Both the position numbers and the translations under genes were made by a program. Below are positions 48,776-60,409 of a stretch of DNA of 64,000 bases, piece by piece. Within the stretch, counting starts at the first letter, position 1. The number at the start of each line of letters is the position of its first letter. The DNA lies in contig JASSKH010000016.1 of assembly GCA_031763025.1 (NCBI GenBank), forward strand, positions 186,001-250,000, read 5' to 3'. The stretch comes from Macrocystis pyrifera (lineage: Eukaryota > Sar > Phaeophyceae > Laminariales > Laminariaceae). Below the pieces are notes generated by a model. The model was not told the origin of the DNA. It worked only from the letters and a program-made list of their open reading frames with translations, and made no database searches.

Positions 48776-49040
48776 AGGGTTTAGAACGACCAAAGCCCAA
48801 GGCATATTCGATTGGCAGGACGACAGTACTGTCAATACGGTTATCGCCGATCTCCAACAGATTTCGGAGCACAAACTGGACGCACCCTCAATGCTACGAA
48901 CGCCCCTGGTAGAGTTCAGCATTGAATCTCGAAAGAGGAGAACGCTGAAGTGCAGGTTGTACAATAAAACAAGTGCATGTTCCGTGAAGCCGTTCAATGC
49001 GACAGACTCTTACTCGAGTGTATTGAAATGTTCGTCGTAG
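48776..49040 (+). CDS. Candidate 3'-terminal exon, unrecognised
   Basis: A plausible acceptor (CCCGCATGCAG at 48765-48775) opens an ~88-codon frame to TAG at 49038-49040. It reads FDWQDDSTVNTVIADLQQIS near the start and CRLYNKTSACSVKPFNATD near the end. Composition is balanced and non-repetitive. No family is recognised and no partner exon was found upstream. It may be a host exon, or chance. Confidence 0.3.
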
Positions 49041-49266
49041 TATGGTAGCAGGTGTGGCGTGACAGCGACAGGGATGATGTTCTACGGTACCCAGAAAGAC
49101 AGGAGGTTAGCTGCTGGCTAGGTTGGTGCGTGACGAATAGCAGAGTGGATACTGGTTTGTGATTTGCCGAGGTATGTAGCAGTTACCATGAGTAGTATGG
49201 TTTTAACAACAGGAGGAGGGGGGGGAATGGGGCGGGGTCGGATATCAAACCTAAGGACGGAGCCGC

Positions 49267-49369
49267 AGTTAAGTCTTTTAGGACTGCAGTCCCGCTTAGG
49301 GCAAAAACCACACAGATTCTGAGTAGCTTGTACCCAAAGCGGACCTGCACTCCTAAAAGGGCTAAGTCT
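49267..49369. mobile_element. MITE-like palindrome, ~103 bp
   Basis: The left arm 49267-49297 (AAGTCTTTTAGGACTGCAG.CCCGCTTA) is the imperfect reverse complement of 49336-49369 (AAGCGGACCTGCACTCCTAAAAG). The loop is ~38 bp. No coding. Confidence 0.6.
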
Positions 49370-49498
49370 TTGGATGTCTCATATCGGGCGTGAAGATGGA
49401 GTGATGCAGACAAGGGCGTAGCAAGCCCGGGAAATCCTGCGTCTTCAAACAGGAATGAAGTAGTCCCGGCTTCGTGCACGTCTTACCCATTCCTGGTG

Positions 49499-49885
49499 TC
49501 AAGAGCTAGAGATGGCAGAAACGTGGCTCACTTGAAGCAAGAAAATTACCCAGATGCACGAGCTCCAGGTTGTCATTGACCACGTTGGCCCAGGAAGCGG
49601 TCTGTTAGTGAAATCGGCAAGATTCGGCGTGGGGAGATCGGACGTGGTACTCTCGAATGTCACGAGGAAGAAGTAAGATATCACGACGTGTTTCGGGATG
49701 TCATCAATAGGCCTACTCGGCAAAGGGCAGACTCCATAATGTGATGGTGGATGCTCAGACAGATTCCGTACTATTAGTATGATGTTCAATACGATAACTG
49801 AAATCTGATATACATCTCGTTTTTTAATTTCGGGCAGCAGGAGATAGAATAGAACACAAACTAATCCTGACAGAAGGACGCCCAC
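49499..49885 (-). CDS. Hypothetical 128-residue frame with one hydrophobic segment
   Basis: Starts MGVLLSGLVCVLFYLLLPE, a possible signal peptide or membrane segment, followed by a second hydrophobic stretch (ISVIVLNIILIV). The remainder is Thr/Ser/Pro-rich with no motif. Unrecognised. There is no splice or codon-use support, so it may be chance. Confidence 0.25.
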   Translation of the reverse strand: MGVLLSGLVCVLFYLLLPEIKKRDVYQISVIVLNIILIVRNLSEHPPSHYGVCPLPSRPIDDIPKHVVISYFFLVTFESTTSDLPTPNLADFTNRPLPGPTWSMTTWSSCIWVIFLLQVSHVSAISSS

Positions 49886-50264
49886 GAAAACTAGAACATA
49901 CAGTAGGCATTATCCTAAACGTTGACTAACGCACGGTACGTAGATATGGTGCCGTTTAACGTTGCAATCCAAACAATTGACTGCAGGCATTCGCTGGACC
50001 AAAACAGTAACACATTAAAACATGACTACTGCCCGGTGCACTGGGGTCTCCAGGTACGCTGTATGTCTGACCTATACGATCTCTCTGAGTCTTTTGCGAA
50101 GCGTCCTACGTGGGGCTAGTGCGCATGAACCGATGCGCATCCTCTCTGTCGTTCGTGCTATTTTGTAGCCACCGGGATCTTCCGGAGACTCGAACAATCC
50201 GAGCTTGTGGCCTGCCACGATAATTCTGTCTCTACTGCTTTGACGACAAGGTTAGTGACGGATT
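49886..50264. other. Spacer, no gene recognised
   Basis: Nothing could be assigned. Confidence 0.5.
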
Positions 50265-50495
50265 CGGGTGTCTCGGAGATACTATGTTGATGTTGTTTTT
50301 CTGTTGGGGCTCATGCAATGAAGTTTACTGCATTGGACTCTCTCGTGAACAAATATAAATATGGACTCCCGAATTGTTTCGGGTATCTCGGGGATACTAC
50401 TGTATGTTGATGTTGTTTCTCTGTTGGGGCATATGCAACGAAGTTAGCTGCAATGGGCTCACCCGTGAACATACAGATATGGAGTCCCAAGTTGC
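50265..50495. repeat. Tandem duplication, ~115-bp unit x2
   Basis: Units begin at 50265 and 50380 (CGGGTRTCTCGGRGATACTA). Both contain TTGATGTTGTTT.TCTGTTGGGGC and end in CGTGAACA..ATA..TATGGA.TCCC. The period is not a multiple of three, against a coding origin. Confidence 0.85.
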
Positions 50496-50584
50496 TCGCA
50501 GCGCACGAACATACTCTGGCTGTTTTCTTCACCAGCTGACACATGCTGTGACATCTAGGTCCTCCGTCTTACCAGCCACGTTCG

Positions 50585-50603
50585 CCCCCCCCCCCCCCCC
50601 CCC
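50585..50603. repeat. C19 homopolymer
   Basis: Uninterrupted run of 19 C. Other G/C homopolymers in the window are at 716-727, 1380-1394, 57135-57150, 60805-60819 and 63207-63219. Confidence 0.9.
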
Positions 50604-51664
50604 GCCCGGGTTTTCCTCTCTATCGCGATAAGATATCTGCTTTTCCTAGCCCTAAGTTAAGGTGCGCACCTTGGTTTTCGTTGCCTGGGTACAGTCGTTG
50701 GAACCGACGCCGACTCTCCATGTTGGTGTGCTTACTTGCTTACCCTATGTCCAGCCTATCCACTGCCGAGACAGTAATCATTGCACTCTCGGGCGTGGTG
50801 TGATATATACGGTGTACGTATGTATTTTGTCCATCTGTATTTTTTGTTATGCTCCTTTATTTTTTATTTCAAGTGAATAATTGCCGGTACGTCAGCTGTG
50901 ATTTCTCCCGAATAGGTGGGTACTCAACTTTACGCAAACTGCATGACTGTACATCTCTTCGTCCGCGTATTGCTTGGAACAGACAAGGCATAGCGCGAGT
51001 GCAAAGGCACTCTTACCTCTGCCTGATACAAGTTAGTTTATGGTGCTGTTATTTCATCATTTCCTTGTCGTAGCCCTAGCGGTGTTTCTTCTCGCCCGCG
51101 TCCCCTATCGCGACACCTGTTTGTACCAGTTGTTTGTGCGTACGTAGCGCGCGGGCCAACGGTAAAAGGTCAAGATTCCGAAAGCGGAGCAATCAGAAGG
51201 CACATCCCAACGATGCATTTAAAAAAAAAACAATCAAGCACAAAGGTAAGAAGACAGACAGTGAATGATTAGATTCGGGGTTTTACAACTGCAGCAGCAG
51301 TACTATTCGCGGATTACGTGTTGGTATAGTAGTGTTTTCGATCAGAGCAGGAGTTGAGTATGTATACGGCTGTTCAAGCGTGCCGTATAAAATATTTTGT
51401 TGCGGAGACAGTATTTCCGAACACCGGGAAGCGGAATCGGGATTGGCCCATTCGACGAGGTGTGAAAATGTGTAAAACCCGTCGTTCTCACCCTGCATGC
51501 ATTTATTTGCTGCATGAAGAGTATGACAAATTGGGACATGTACTATCAATAGCTTTTGTTCTGGAGAGTTTCACTTTCTGCTATTAATAGTCTGGTTTAG
51601 AACAACACTACACTTTGTCGGATGGCAAGCATAATATTCTTTCGTAATAGATGTGCTACTACTA
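50604..51664. other. Spacer, no gene recognised
   Basis: Overlapping short frames on both strands near 51283-51587 show no domain. Confidence 0.5.
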
Positions 51665-51769
51665 TTACGGGGGTCCATAGTTATCAGGACCTATGGCATA
51701 CATAAACACCTATATATTTAGGTATTTTTACTAACAATTTTTGGTCCTGTTTACTATGGTCCCCCGTAA
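51665..51769. mobile_element. 105-bp MITE, copy 4
   Basis: Terminal TTACGGGGGTCCATAGTTA and inverted TTTACTATGGTCCCCCGTAA, flanked by TA at 51663-51664 and 51770-51771. The best preserved pair of ends among the four copies. Confidence 0.85.
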
Positions 51770-52020
51770 TAGTGCGCGACAGCACTATCTAACTACTTGC
51801 TTACTTACTAAAGAATTTGGGGGTTATTGGGGGTTATCATTCCAGGCTCAAGTTTTGGACGAAGATCAGAAGATGCATTAGTAATTATTTTACCAAAGTT
51901 GGAGTAGAAGGGACGTGCATTGAGATCGCCATATATGTACATATATGCTTGTACGTACACGTGCGTACTTACTGCAACTACGTACGTACATCCGTCAAAA
52001 TGGGATATAGCTGATAGACG

Positions 52021-52110
52021 AGACGTATTACTCAGCTTGCAAAGTTGAGTATCAACTACTTCAATAATCAGTCGAACTCACAGCTGGAAGTTTTGATAAT
52101 TTTACAAAAA
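52021..52110. mobile_element. Partial copy of the 139-bp MITE seen at 57322
   Basis: Shares CAGCTTGCAAAGTTGAGTAT, AATAATCAGTC.AACTCACA and AGCTG...AGTTTT.ATAATTTTA with 57322-57460, but lacks a clear left arm. Confidence 0.6.
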
Positions 52111-52446
52111 AAAGTCTTAAAATAACGTGGAGGCGGTACGGGGGTGAAGGTTGGGTTCAATTCCCGGGGTGCGACATTATTTTATTATTAGTTTGTTTTG
52201 CATCCGACGATTTCTGACCGTTTACGGTTCGCGCTTCGCGCTCACGGCCTCCGGCGACTCCGGCGGAGGGCTAATTATATATATTTCTGCACCTTGTGGG
52301 TGGGAACAAGGTGCCAACTGGGATCATATCCGCGGAGTGGGATCAGGTCCGGGTGGGATCAGGAGGAACGCGAAGCAGAGACCTGTTCTGTTTCGTGCTT
52401 TTTGTAGAAAATATTCCCAGAAACGTATCTACCTATTAATAGAACA

Positions 52447-54886
52447 ACACCCTGGACAATAGACAATGGCCCCTGCAATAACAATATAATTTGGTGCAAT
52501 GGACGGCTCTATTGCCGTCAGCAAACTTTAAGGCTATCGATTGGCACGTTCCTCGATCCATTACCGAATAGGTTACGTCCCCAACATATTGTTCAGGTAG
52601 GAGTGTGCTGAAGTACCTGGGTTAAAAGCTATTGTCACCGACAATGGCTATCGACGGATAGCTTGCAGAGTCTACTGCGATCCACGCAGTGGTTACCGAT
52701 GCACACATTTCTTGGTCTATTATTGTGGTCAGCAATGGCTATCGATAGGTGCATTTGTTAATCGATTGTGACCGGCAATGTCTATCGATAGCTGTGTTTC
52801 TGAATAAATTGTGACCAGCAATGAATGGCTATCGATAGATCCGTTTCTAATCTATTGTGGCCGGCAATCAATTGCTATCGATGGACACCGTTGAGAATCG
52901 ATTGTGGTGGACAATGTCTATCGATGGACACCATCACCCGCCTATTTTCACACCTACAATGCACTCTGGTTTTTGGGCAACGCAATATTTTGGGCCGCAG
53001 CAATTTCATATTTTTTATATTTTCATCTTGTGACCACCAGTCAGTATAGAATGAGTGCATGGTGTATCGTGATGAGCAGCAATTTCGGTGCATGGCATAG
53101 CCTGAAGGAGGGCTGCAACGTGATGTGTCTCAACAAGGCAGGGGTCATCGTGGGGGTTAAGTGTGTTGCATTGTCGGCTGTGTTGCTATGGTTGGTGCTC
53201 TGTGTTGTTAATACTAGTGATTCCTAATCGGTTACACTCTGTACGCATAAGATAGATGACGTAAGATTGTGGATACACCCTGGACAATATAGAAAGGAAA
53301 TAGAACATTGCCGCTACAGTAGCCCCGAAAAAGCGTGTGTCATTGGATATTGTTAACCACAATAGACTGGCAACGTTGTCTATCGATAGATGTTGTCAGG
53401 GAACAATATATTTTGGGCAATAGAGACAGCAGTATTATGCCTTAGTTTGCCCTACCAATGAAATCACAAGGTTGTCCATAGATGGTCGTTGGGTGTCCTG
53501 AACAATAGATGTATGTTGCGGGAACAACCGTGATAGATATAATATATTGTTTGAACAGAAGACTAAAAACGTTCGCCTATCGATGGCTATTGCCGCCAAA
53601 GATATACACGCAACTGTATCCATCAATAACCATTGTCACCCACAATAAACTGTCGGGCGTGTTTTCGCAATAGACTATTGCCTAAACCTATTGTATACCA
53701 TGGAATGATGCATGTCGATGGCCATTCTTGACGACCGCCGAAGCTTCTATTGCTGCCTACAATATTATAGGTCCAACAATAATTGCCATCGCCACCCACA
53801 ATAATTTGTTGGCCGGGTTCCGAAAAATATGAATCTGACATACTTCATTTCAGTACGGGACCAAAAACCACGAGTTAAGAAACGGAAAGTCGATAATTTT
53901 ATTGTCAAGGTGATTTTATTTTGGGTATCAAAATATTTTTTGAAAGAGCAGTTAATATAAGACAATACATCGAATTTATTTCCCATCGAAAAAATCCCTA
54001 ATCAAGATGACCAGCATCTGAAAGAATAACTCTTACTTACTTGGCTTCAGTATGGGACAAACAAACTCGAGATGAGAAACGAAAAGCTTAGAATTTTCAG
54101 CGTAAGGCGGTTTTAGTTTAATGATCCACGTTTTATTCAAAGTGGAGTCAACAGACTGTAGGACAAATTAAGGGTATTAAATCGAATCAATTTCCGAAAC
54201 TACCCGGGCACACAAGTTGATGACAGTTACCAATATCTTGGTGCGCGAGTTTTTATTAATAGCGACATCTAAATATGATGTCTTGTTTCAAATGAGTGTC
54301 AGAGCGTATGGTCTCCCCAGCATGATGACGTCGGTTCACACTACCACAAGCATGCAGAACACGACGTACCTCGTATATCGTGGGATGAGTGCAAAATATC
54401 CTCGAGATGGCTATCGATGGATAGCTTGTACAATCTGTTATGGCCGGCATTGTCCATCGATAGACATATCGCACAATATGTTGTGGTCGGCAATGGCCGT
54501 CGATAGACCTCTCGCACAGTCTATGGTTGCCGGCAATGGCCATCGATAGACCTCTCGCACAATCTATTGTGGCCACCAATGGATATCGATAGACATCTCG
54601 CACAATCTATCGTGGCCGGCAATGGCCATCGACCGACATCTCGCACATTCTATTGTGGCCTGCAATGGCCATCGATGGACGAAGTTCACCATCTATCCGT
54701 TGTGCTCGACAATATCTATCGATCGACAACATGACCAGTCTATTGTCGCCAACAATATCTATCGATAAATACCTTCCACAATCTATTGTCTACGACAATA
54801 TACATCGATTGATAGATTCCCCCCCTCGTCTAATGTCGAAGCAACAGACTACTACTATTATTGTCGTGTCCATTGTCCAGAGTGTG
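52447..54886. mobile_element. Satellite-bearing element: 43-bp TATCGATA repeats between short inverted termini
   Basis: Three blocks of degenerate repeats (52625-52935; 53340-53830, mostly inverted; 54400-54830) use a unit of ~43 bp built on ATTGTGGCCGGCAATGGC and TATCGATAGAC. The whole is framed by ACACCCTGGACAAT at 52447 and its near reverse complement ATTGTCCAGAGTGT at 54873-54886. A further direct copy lies at ~53275. Repeated subterminal motifs inside inverted termini are typical of some DNA transposons. No transposase is present, so it would be non-autonomous. A plain satellite is the alternative. Confidence 0.5.
53825..54210. repeat. AT-rich ~190-bp duplication inside the satellite region
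   Basis: Two related blocks near 53838 and 54030 share TTCAGTA.GGGAC.AA, GAGAAACG.AAAG and GG.GATTTTA/GGCGGTTTTA. Both are interrupted by AT-rich sequence. Confidence 0.6.
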
Positions 54887-55779
54887 CTGATCTACAGCAT
54901 GAGGAACTCTATACTGCCGACAACACGCCCTAGGTGAGGTGTTAATAGTGCTTACCTGGTACCGTAACGCGATATTCGTGAAACGAAGGTTTTAACGTGT
55001 CAAGAACATGACGATAATATTAAAGGACACGCCGAGCAGGTTTTAAATTTAGTGATTTTGGAACCACGATAATTTTCAGAGATATTCTTCCTGGTCAGAA
55101 GTGATCGCCGTCGGCGTGCAATCCTCGAAAACAAAAACAAAAATCGGGTCAACGTTCGGAGAGACAAGTCGTTGAGTCTCAAAGTAGTCGGCACCGACAC
55201 GAGAAAATGCCCACTAAATGTTTTTTGCCGTTTTTTCATTTAAAAATCCTTATTGAACAAAACAAAAACATGAAGATCCCACGCCGACGTCGATCGATTA
55301 CTCGTATACCATTAACGTGTAACATTTATTTGAATTATCGATCATCGGCCCCAAAATCGCGATGATGTTGCCTCATTCTTCTTGGCCGAGTTACCGGTGA
55401 AGTTCTTCGTTTCACGAATGAATATCATTATTATTATTATTGTGTTACAATGTAGAGTATCAACTCTCACAACAAAACTTCTCTACGCACGTATATAGCG
55501 TCGAGAACACCGCGCAATCCCGATGACGCACCGCACAAAAAAAAAAGGGTTCAGGCGGCATGCAACCTAACCGGCATGCGAGCTTTTTCTTACACATAAA
55601 ACAGCAGTACTTACAGTATTATACCGACCCGCTCGTAAGAAAGTAATCCACCAGAAAGTCAGGCTGAAAAATTGAAAAACATATCAATTGAAGGTCTCAG
55701 CCTTTTTAAGGATAACTATTGATACCACATGCTACCAGGAGAACTATATATACCAAGGTTCACTTCGTAAAACCGCGGT
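54887..55779. other. Spacer, no gene recognised
   Basis: One TACCTGGTA at 54953-54961 and an ATTATTATTATT stretch near 55428. No coding region is supported. Confidence 0.5.
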
Positions 55780-56020
55780 AATTGGTAAACGGTACGTTCC
55801 TGTGATAAATCGCAGTTTTGCTGTTCCCATCCAAACCGTTACAAAACAAAAATCACTTTCTCCCATTCCCACCGCAATCGTTACTGAGAAAATGATGTTA
55901 TCCCATTCCCATCCAAACAATTACCGTGCAAATATCGGCATTTCTGTGGTTTCTCGTTACCACCTAACCAAATACCGCGCAAATGTACAGTAAGTTCCAA
56001 ATTACCGTGCAGACACCTCA
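55780..56020. repeat. Degenerate TCCCATCCAAACAATTACCGTGCA array
   Basis: Four to five irregular units of ~35-50 bp contain CCCATYCCCA, AA.C.TTAC and CCGYGCAAAT. Two further units occur at 56625-56765 (ACCGTGCATTACCG). Confidence 0.55.
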
Positions 56021-57134
56021 ATTCGACGTGATGACCATCTACTACGCCAGCGGGTGAGGCTGTCATTTTTGATGGACAAGCCTCAGGGTTCAATTTCTCT
56101 TGGCGACTGTATATATATATATGGCGATTCTAGTTTTTTGTTGTTGTTGTTGTACGAGTATTTGGGACCGGAAACAAACGTTTAACCTGTTTTTGTTGTT
56201 TAGCTATGGCCAAAATCAGGTAGTATGTATATGTACGCTATATGATAGCTGATCCATTTGGGTCGAAATCAGGTACGTACATATTAAACCAAGTAAAAAA
56301 CACGCGCCACCTGCGGTGTTTTGTCGATGAAAATCCACTTTTAATAGGAGTGCGGCTAATATATGCCTGTGGCCTCTAAAATCTGAAATGTTTTGTTTTC
56401 TTTAGGTTTGTTGTTTTCTCACTGTGTACGTATTTGTATTAAGTACCACGAGCCACTTGGACCTGCAGAGAGTCACCAGACTTTCGTTTGTTCCGCCACG
56501 GCTCGAGCGCCAAGAAGAAGAGTACTTATTTATTTATGCTGGCGCCCCCCCCCGATTGCCAGCATATTATAATAGAAGCTTCTCGACCATCCTCGCGGAA
56601 CCGCCTGCTTTTGGCACGAAAATATTTTACCGTGTACTACCATGGCAGCCGGTTCCTGTACCGATGAGTACCACAAGGTGCACTGGCCAGTTTCCATCCA
56701 AAAATTACCGTGCATTACCGTGGTGGCTGGATACCCGCGGTAAACGATACCAACCTAAAAAAGGGATACCGAAGTGAGTCCTGCTATAATATCTGATATA
56801 CGAAGAAGTACCACAACATGCCTAACTTGACACCAAATAAATGCGATTGAGAATTAATTATGAAAGTCAAGTGGATTCTGAATCCCCTGCCGCCACACCC
56901 TGAGTTTTTCATATTGATCAGAGCATTTTTCGAACCCGGGGAATTTTCGGCACCATCGCCCCGCTTTAAATTATTAAATAGATAGGTGTTTTCTTTCGTG
57001 AATTATTCGCCGCCTAGAAATAAGAAAATGCGTTGAAACCCGGGCATCATGTATGTTTTTTTTTTCAAGTTTGGCATTGTTTCTTAACTATGGCATGAGG
57101 TAATAATTAATGTGAAAAAAATAACAAGGGTAGC
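56021..57134. other. Spacer with simple repeats
   Basis: A (TA)n stretch lies at 56109-56122 and a (TTG)n stretch at 56137-56151. A 117-residue plus frame at 56424-56777 ends inside the ACCGTGCA repeats and has no recognised domain. Confidence 0.45.
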
Positions 57135-57150
57135 GGGGGGGGGGGGGGGG
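57135..57150. repeat. G16 homopolymer
   Basis: Uninterrupted run of 16 G. Confidence 0.9.
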
Positions 57151-57275
57151 TGGTACGAAACTGTCCCCCCTCAAAAAATAAAATAATTTTTAGGGCGGAA
57201 CCCGCCTGTAGCGAGCAGACCACCAGCACTGAGCAGTACAATACATAATAAAAATATATACGAGAATACGGCCTA

Positions 57276-57294
57276 TAACCCTAACCCTAACCCC
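57276..57294. repeat. Interstitial telomere-like repeat
   Basis: TAACCCTAACCCTAACCCC: three units of the CCCTAA strand. Confidence 0.8.
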
Positions 57295-57321
57295 GAAATA
57301 CCGTTCCGAGTTTTTTGTCAG

Positions 57322-57460
57322 AGTTTTTTATAAATTTATGAAATACGTCGGATGTGAGTTTTTGTAAAAACGCAGCTTGCAAAGTTGAGTATCAACCACT
57401 CACCAAGTAATAATCAGTCAAACTCACACAGCTGACGTATTTCGTAGTTTTATAAAAACT
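57322..57460. mobile_element. MITE-like element with ~40-bp terminal inverted repeats
   Basis: The left arm (AGTTTTTTATAAATTTATGA, AATACGTC, GTGAGTTT) is the imperfect reverse complement of the right arm ending ATTTCGTAGTTTTATAAAAACT. The centre holds CAGCTTGCAAAGTTGAGTAT. A partial relative lies at 52021-52110, and a further decayed piece near 57490-57530. Confidence 0.7.
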
Positions 57461-58029
57461 ATACAATACGGCAGCTTTGAGTTCGACTGAATTAACAAAG
57501 TTGATGTTCAACTTCGGAGTTTTATAATTGTAGTTTTCACTACTACAGTCAGCTGTATACTATTGCTATGTTGGGGGTCTTGAGACTCGGGAGCTCCGTG
57601 ATCGATCGACCGTGCATACGCGCACAGTCCGTCATTTATTGTCCCCTCTTGCCCTTCTCATAGAATCCTGTTCTACTGCTGTTGGAGTAGACCGATAATC
57701 AACACTATACTGGCCTTGAGCGCCATTTCTTTCGGATGTTTCTCTGAGTGCTGTAGCTTGAACAATGATCAGTCGGTTCGAGACCGGCTGATGGCTGAAA
57801 TGTTTTCCCTGTGCAGCGGGCTGCCTGGTCTAACTCAAGATCCGTGTTCACACGCCTACGCGGAGGTTCTGTCAAAAAGCCTATAGGCAGTGCCCAAGCT
57901 TTGAGAAAGTCGACCCGTTCCTGTGGCTGGCCTACTGGGCCCAAGGCATTGTTCATTGTGCACTGCGAGGCGCTATATTTTCAGGGCATTCCTCAGGACG
58001 CCTTTTCGACTCCGGGACGATATCCTGCG
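57461..58029. other. Spacer with an unrecognised minus-strand frame
   Basis: The minus frame at 57956-57705 (83 residues; LPIGFLTEPPRRRVNTDLEL) is protein-like and Arg/Pro-containing, but has no known domain and no start or splice support. It could be part of a decayed element. Confidence 0.3.
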
Positions 58030-58500
58030 GGACTTAGTTACTCAGGGACTAAGCGATGATATTTGTACGGGATGTGGTCTCAGTTACCTCGGGACTAAGC
58101 GGCGCTATTATTAGTATGGGATGTGGCGACCGCGAGACGTGTTTGCGCAGAAACGGGATTTCCGTTTTCCGTGGCGCGGGAACGGAATGATATTGAACTT
58201 AGGCGAGACGCGTTTGTGCCGGCACGGGATTTCACATTGATCACGGGACCGCGGGGTTTATCGCTGGTTTGTAGTGCATGCAGTGCAGCAATGCAGCAGC
58301 TGTGTGGTGCACCCGACGCCTTGACACACCTCATAGGAAACGTGACCCAATCTCGTTTGTTGTGGGTTTTTATGGGGCGCAGTTTTTTTTTTTTTCTTGT
58401 GCGGGACGTGTTTAGTGCGGAAACGGATTTACACGTTTCCGTGGCTCGGGAACGGGATGTTATGATATGTGCGGGACGCGGTTGTGCGGGCACTGTGTTT
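58030..58500. repeat. Degenerate repeats: ~50-bp GGGACTAAGCG units and GCGGGAACGGGATTT units
   Basis: 58030-58120 has two units (AGTTACYYSGGGACTAAGCG). From 58122 two units of ~70 bp (GAGACGYGTTTGYGC, ACGGGATTT) precede a ~130-bp spacer, and two more occur at 58398-58500. A plus frame across this region is a consequence of the repeats. A T14 run lies near 58384-58396. Confidence 0.6.
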
Positions 58501-59491
58501 CTTAATTGTTACTGAACATGGAGGTGTGGTGAGCTCAAGAGTTATTTTTGCCAATCGACCAGAGGCTAAAATGAAATTAATAAAAGTTACGGGACCACGG
58601 GATTATATCCCGAAGACGCATGCATGCTACAGCAGTAGAGGAGGCTTTGTGCACCATTTTTTTTTTAAGGCTCCCCTCTCACTTGAGGAGCTCCATACCT
58701 CACCTGAAAAACGGAGTTCATCAGCAAAAATTAAAATCAAATTGCATCCCGATGGATAATCCTAACGCCCAAGTATACCAGAAAGTCATTTTTCGAAACA
58801 AGAGTGGCATTCCGACGATTTTGGGGTTAGGGAGCCCTGTCATCCGGAAAACGTTTTAGCAGATATTATGTGCTACCTCTATCGTAGAACTCGTCAAAAT
58901 GAGAAAGCGCAACTTAAGTTTAGTACATAATTTAGTATTAAATAATTTATTTCCTGCGAGCAGCCCAGAATAAGAAAGTCCGCCTGAGCCCCGACTTCAG
59001 GTTTCTTGTGAGAAGGTCGGTACTGTATGCAAGCTACAGCAGTAGTACAATATGCACTGTATGGTGCAATTTATTCTTACTGTAAGTACTATTACGATGA
59101 TCAGCCAGGTTTTACCTTCTCGGTCGACTGCGACGAATCGAATGTGCCCTGGAGGCAGGCACTCTTTGACGCTCTTTGAGGCTATCCCAAAATGCGCCGA
59201 CCCAACCAAAAATACTTACCCGGTACCAGATACTTGTTGTTCCTGATCGTGCTCCGGATTCGACATATTGTGCGCAGGTTACATCAAAGATACACTGACT
59301 GTTTCATGCGATCATTCCGAAAAACATCAACTGCTGTATATATATGCATACGTATACTTGTACATGTAGAAATATGGCCTGGAATTGTGATAGAATCTAC
59401 CTGGTGCCATATACATTCCGCAGGATACGAAGCATATTTTGCATCTTCGAGTACTCCTCATCTTCCGGGCGCCCTGTAAACAATTGACCGC
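58501..59491. other. Spacer with one exon-like minus-strand segment
   Basis: Minus 59207-59125 reads GIASKSVKECLPPGHIRFVA and ends at a plausible donor (GAGAAG|GTAAAA). No partner exon or family was recognised. Otherwise nothing is seen. Confidence 0.3.
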
Positions 59492-59574
59492 ATGGTCAAC
59501 AGGCCGAGCCATCAGTACTACGTAGGCCATCAGCGTACAGCAGTCCCGCAGCAGCAGCAACTGGGTGGAAATAG
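59492..59574 (+). CDS. Candidate first exon with strong donor (uncertain)
   Basis: ATG at 59492 opens MVNRPSHQYYVGHQRTAVPQ followed by a short Gln run, ending at ATAG|GTGAGT (59574/59575), a strong consensus donor. No downstream exon was linked. A short open frame plus one good donor can arise by chance. Confidence 0.2.
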
Positions 59575-60409
59575 GTGAGTCTGGTCCCCAAAGATATCGT
59601 ACTGGGAAACACTCTCATCCTCCATCACGTACGTACGCAAAATATGCGAGTTTGCAAGCCAGCCTAGGGATACAGAGCGAGCCCACCGCACGACGAGCGA
59701 TTGCCCGTCCTTCCATTATCGTTCTTATACCTCTCGTTCTTGAGGGTATCACATCGTAATTTACTGCCTCCTCCGGCTCTCATTGCAACCCTCTTATCTC
59801 TCCCCACAACGCACAGTACTCGCCTTGATCTAGATTGCGCTTAGTAAGTAGGGATCACCCAAGCAGGGGTGCACGCGGATCTGAATCCCAGACACCACAC
59901 TACCCCCCTACGTAACGAAACTGAATGACCAAAAAGAAAAGGGGATTTTCTTCCCGCGTTTTTTGCTTGTCTCACATTCAGACGCTGCTCTATGTACATG
60001 TAGCCGCTGCTTTATGTACGTGCATCTGGCAACGTTCTGGTTTGCTTATCGTGTATCATACTGGTATTTATGTACCAGGTATGTTATGTGACGAATGTAT
60101 GGGTTGGAATGTGAGGTGAAAAAACAGGAACTAAAATAGTTGAAGAGATAGCAGTACAATATAACGACGGCACTGACGACACTGACGACATGCACGCTTT
60201 AAGGGACGAAGTACATGGAGGATGTAGTGTGGGACATGTTCTGCACAAACGTCATGAATGGTAGGTCGCCATATTCCCTTAAAGACGTGTGCCTGCAGAT
60301 TGGAGTCTAAACATCGATTCCGCCGGGTGGAGTGTCGTAGCATAACGCGAATGCACTGCTACTACTGAGAAACAGTAGTCGCGTCGAGCGTCGATCCGTC
60401 TCCGAAATC
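59575..60409. other. Spacer, no gene recognised
   Basis: One TACCAGGTA at 60073-60081; ACTGACGACACTGACGAC near 60171. Nothing else assigned. Confidence 0.5.

Noticed and set aside
52145-52178. tRNA 3' half (GGGTTCAATTCCCGGGG)
   Set aside because: A good T-arm-like hairpin, but no D-arm or anticodon arm upstream. Likely chance or a short SINE relic.
57768-57795. tRNA-like B-box (GGTTCGAGACC) and hairpin
   Set aside because: No A-box at the right distance and no cloverleaf.
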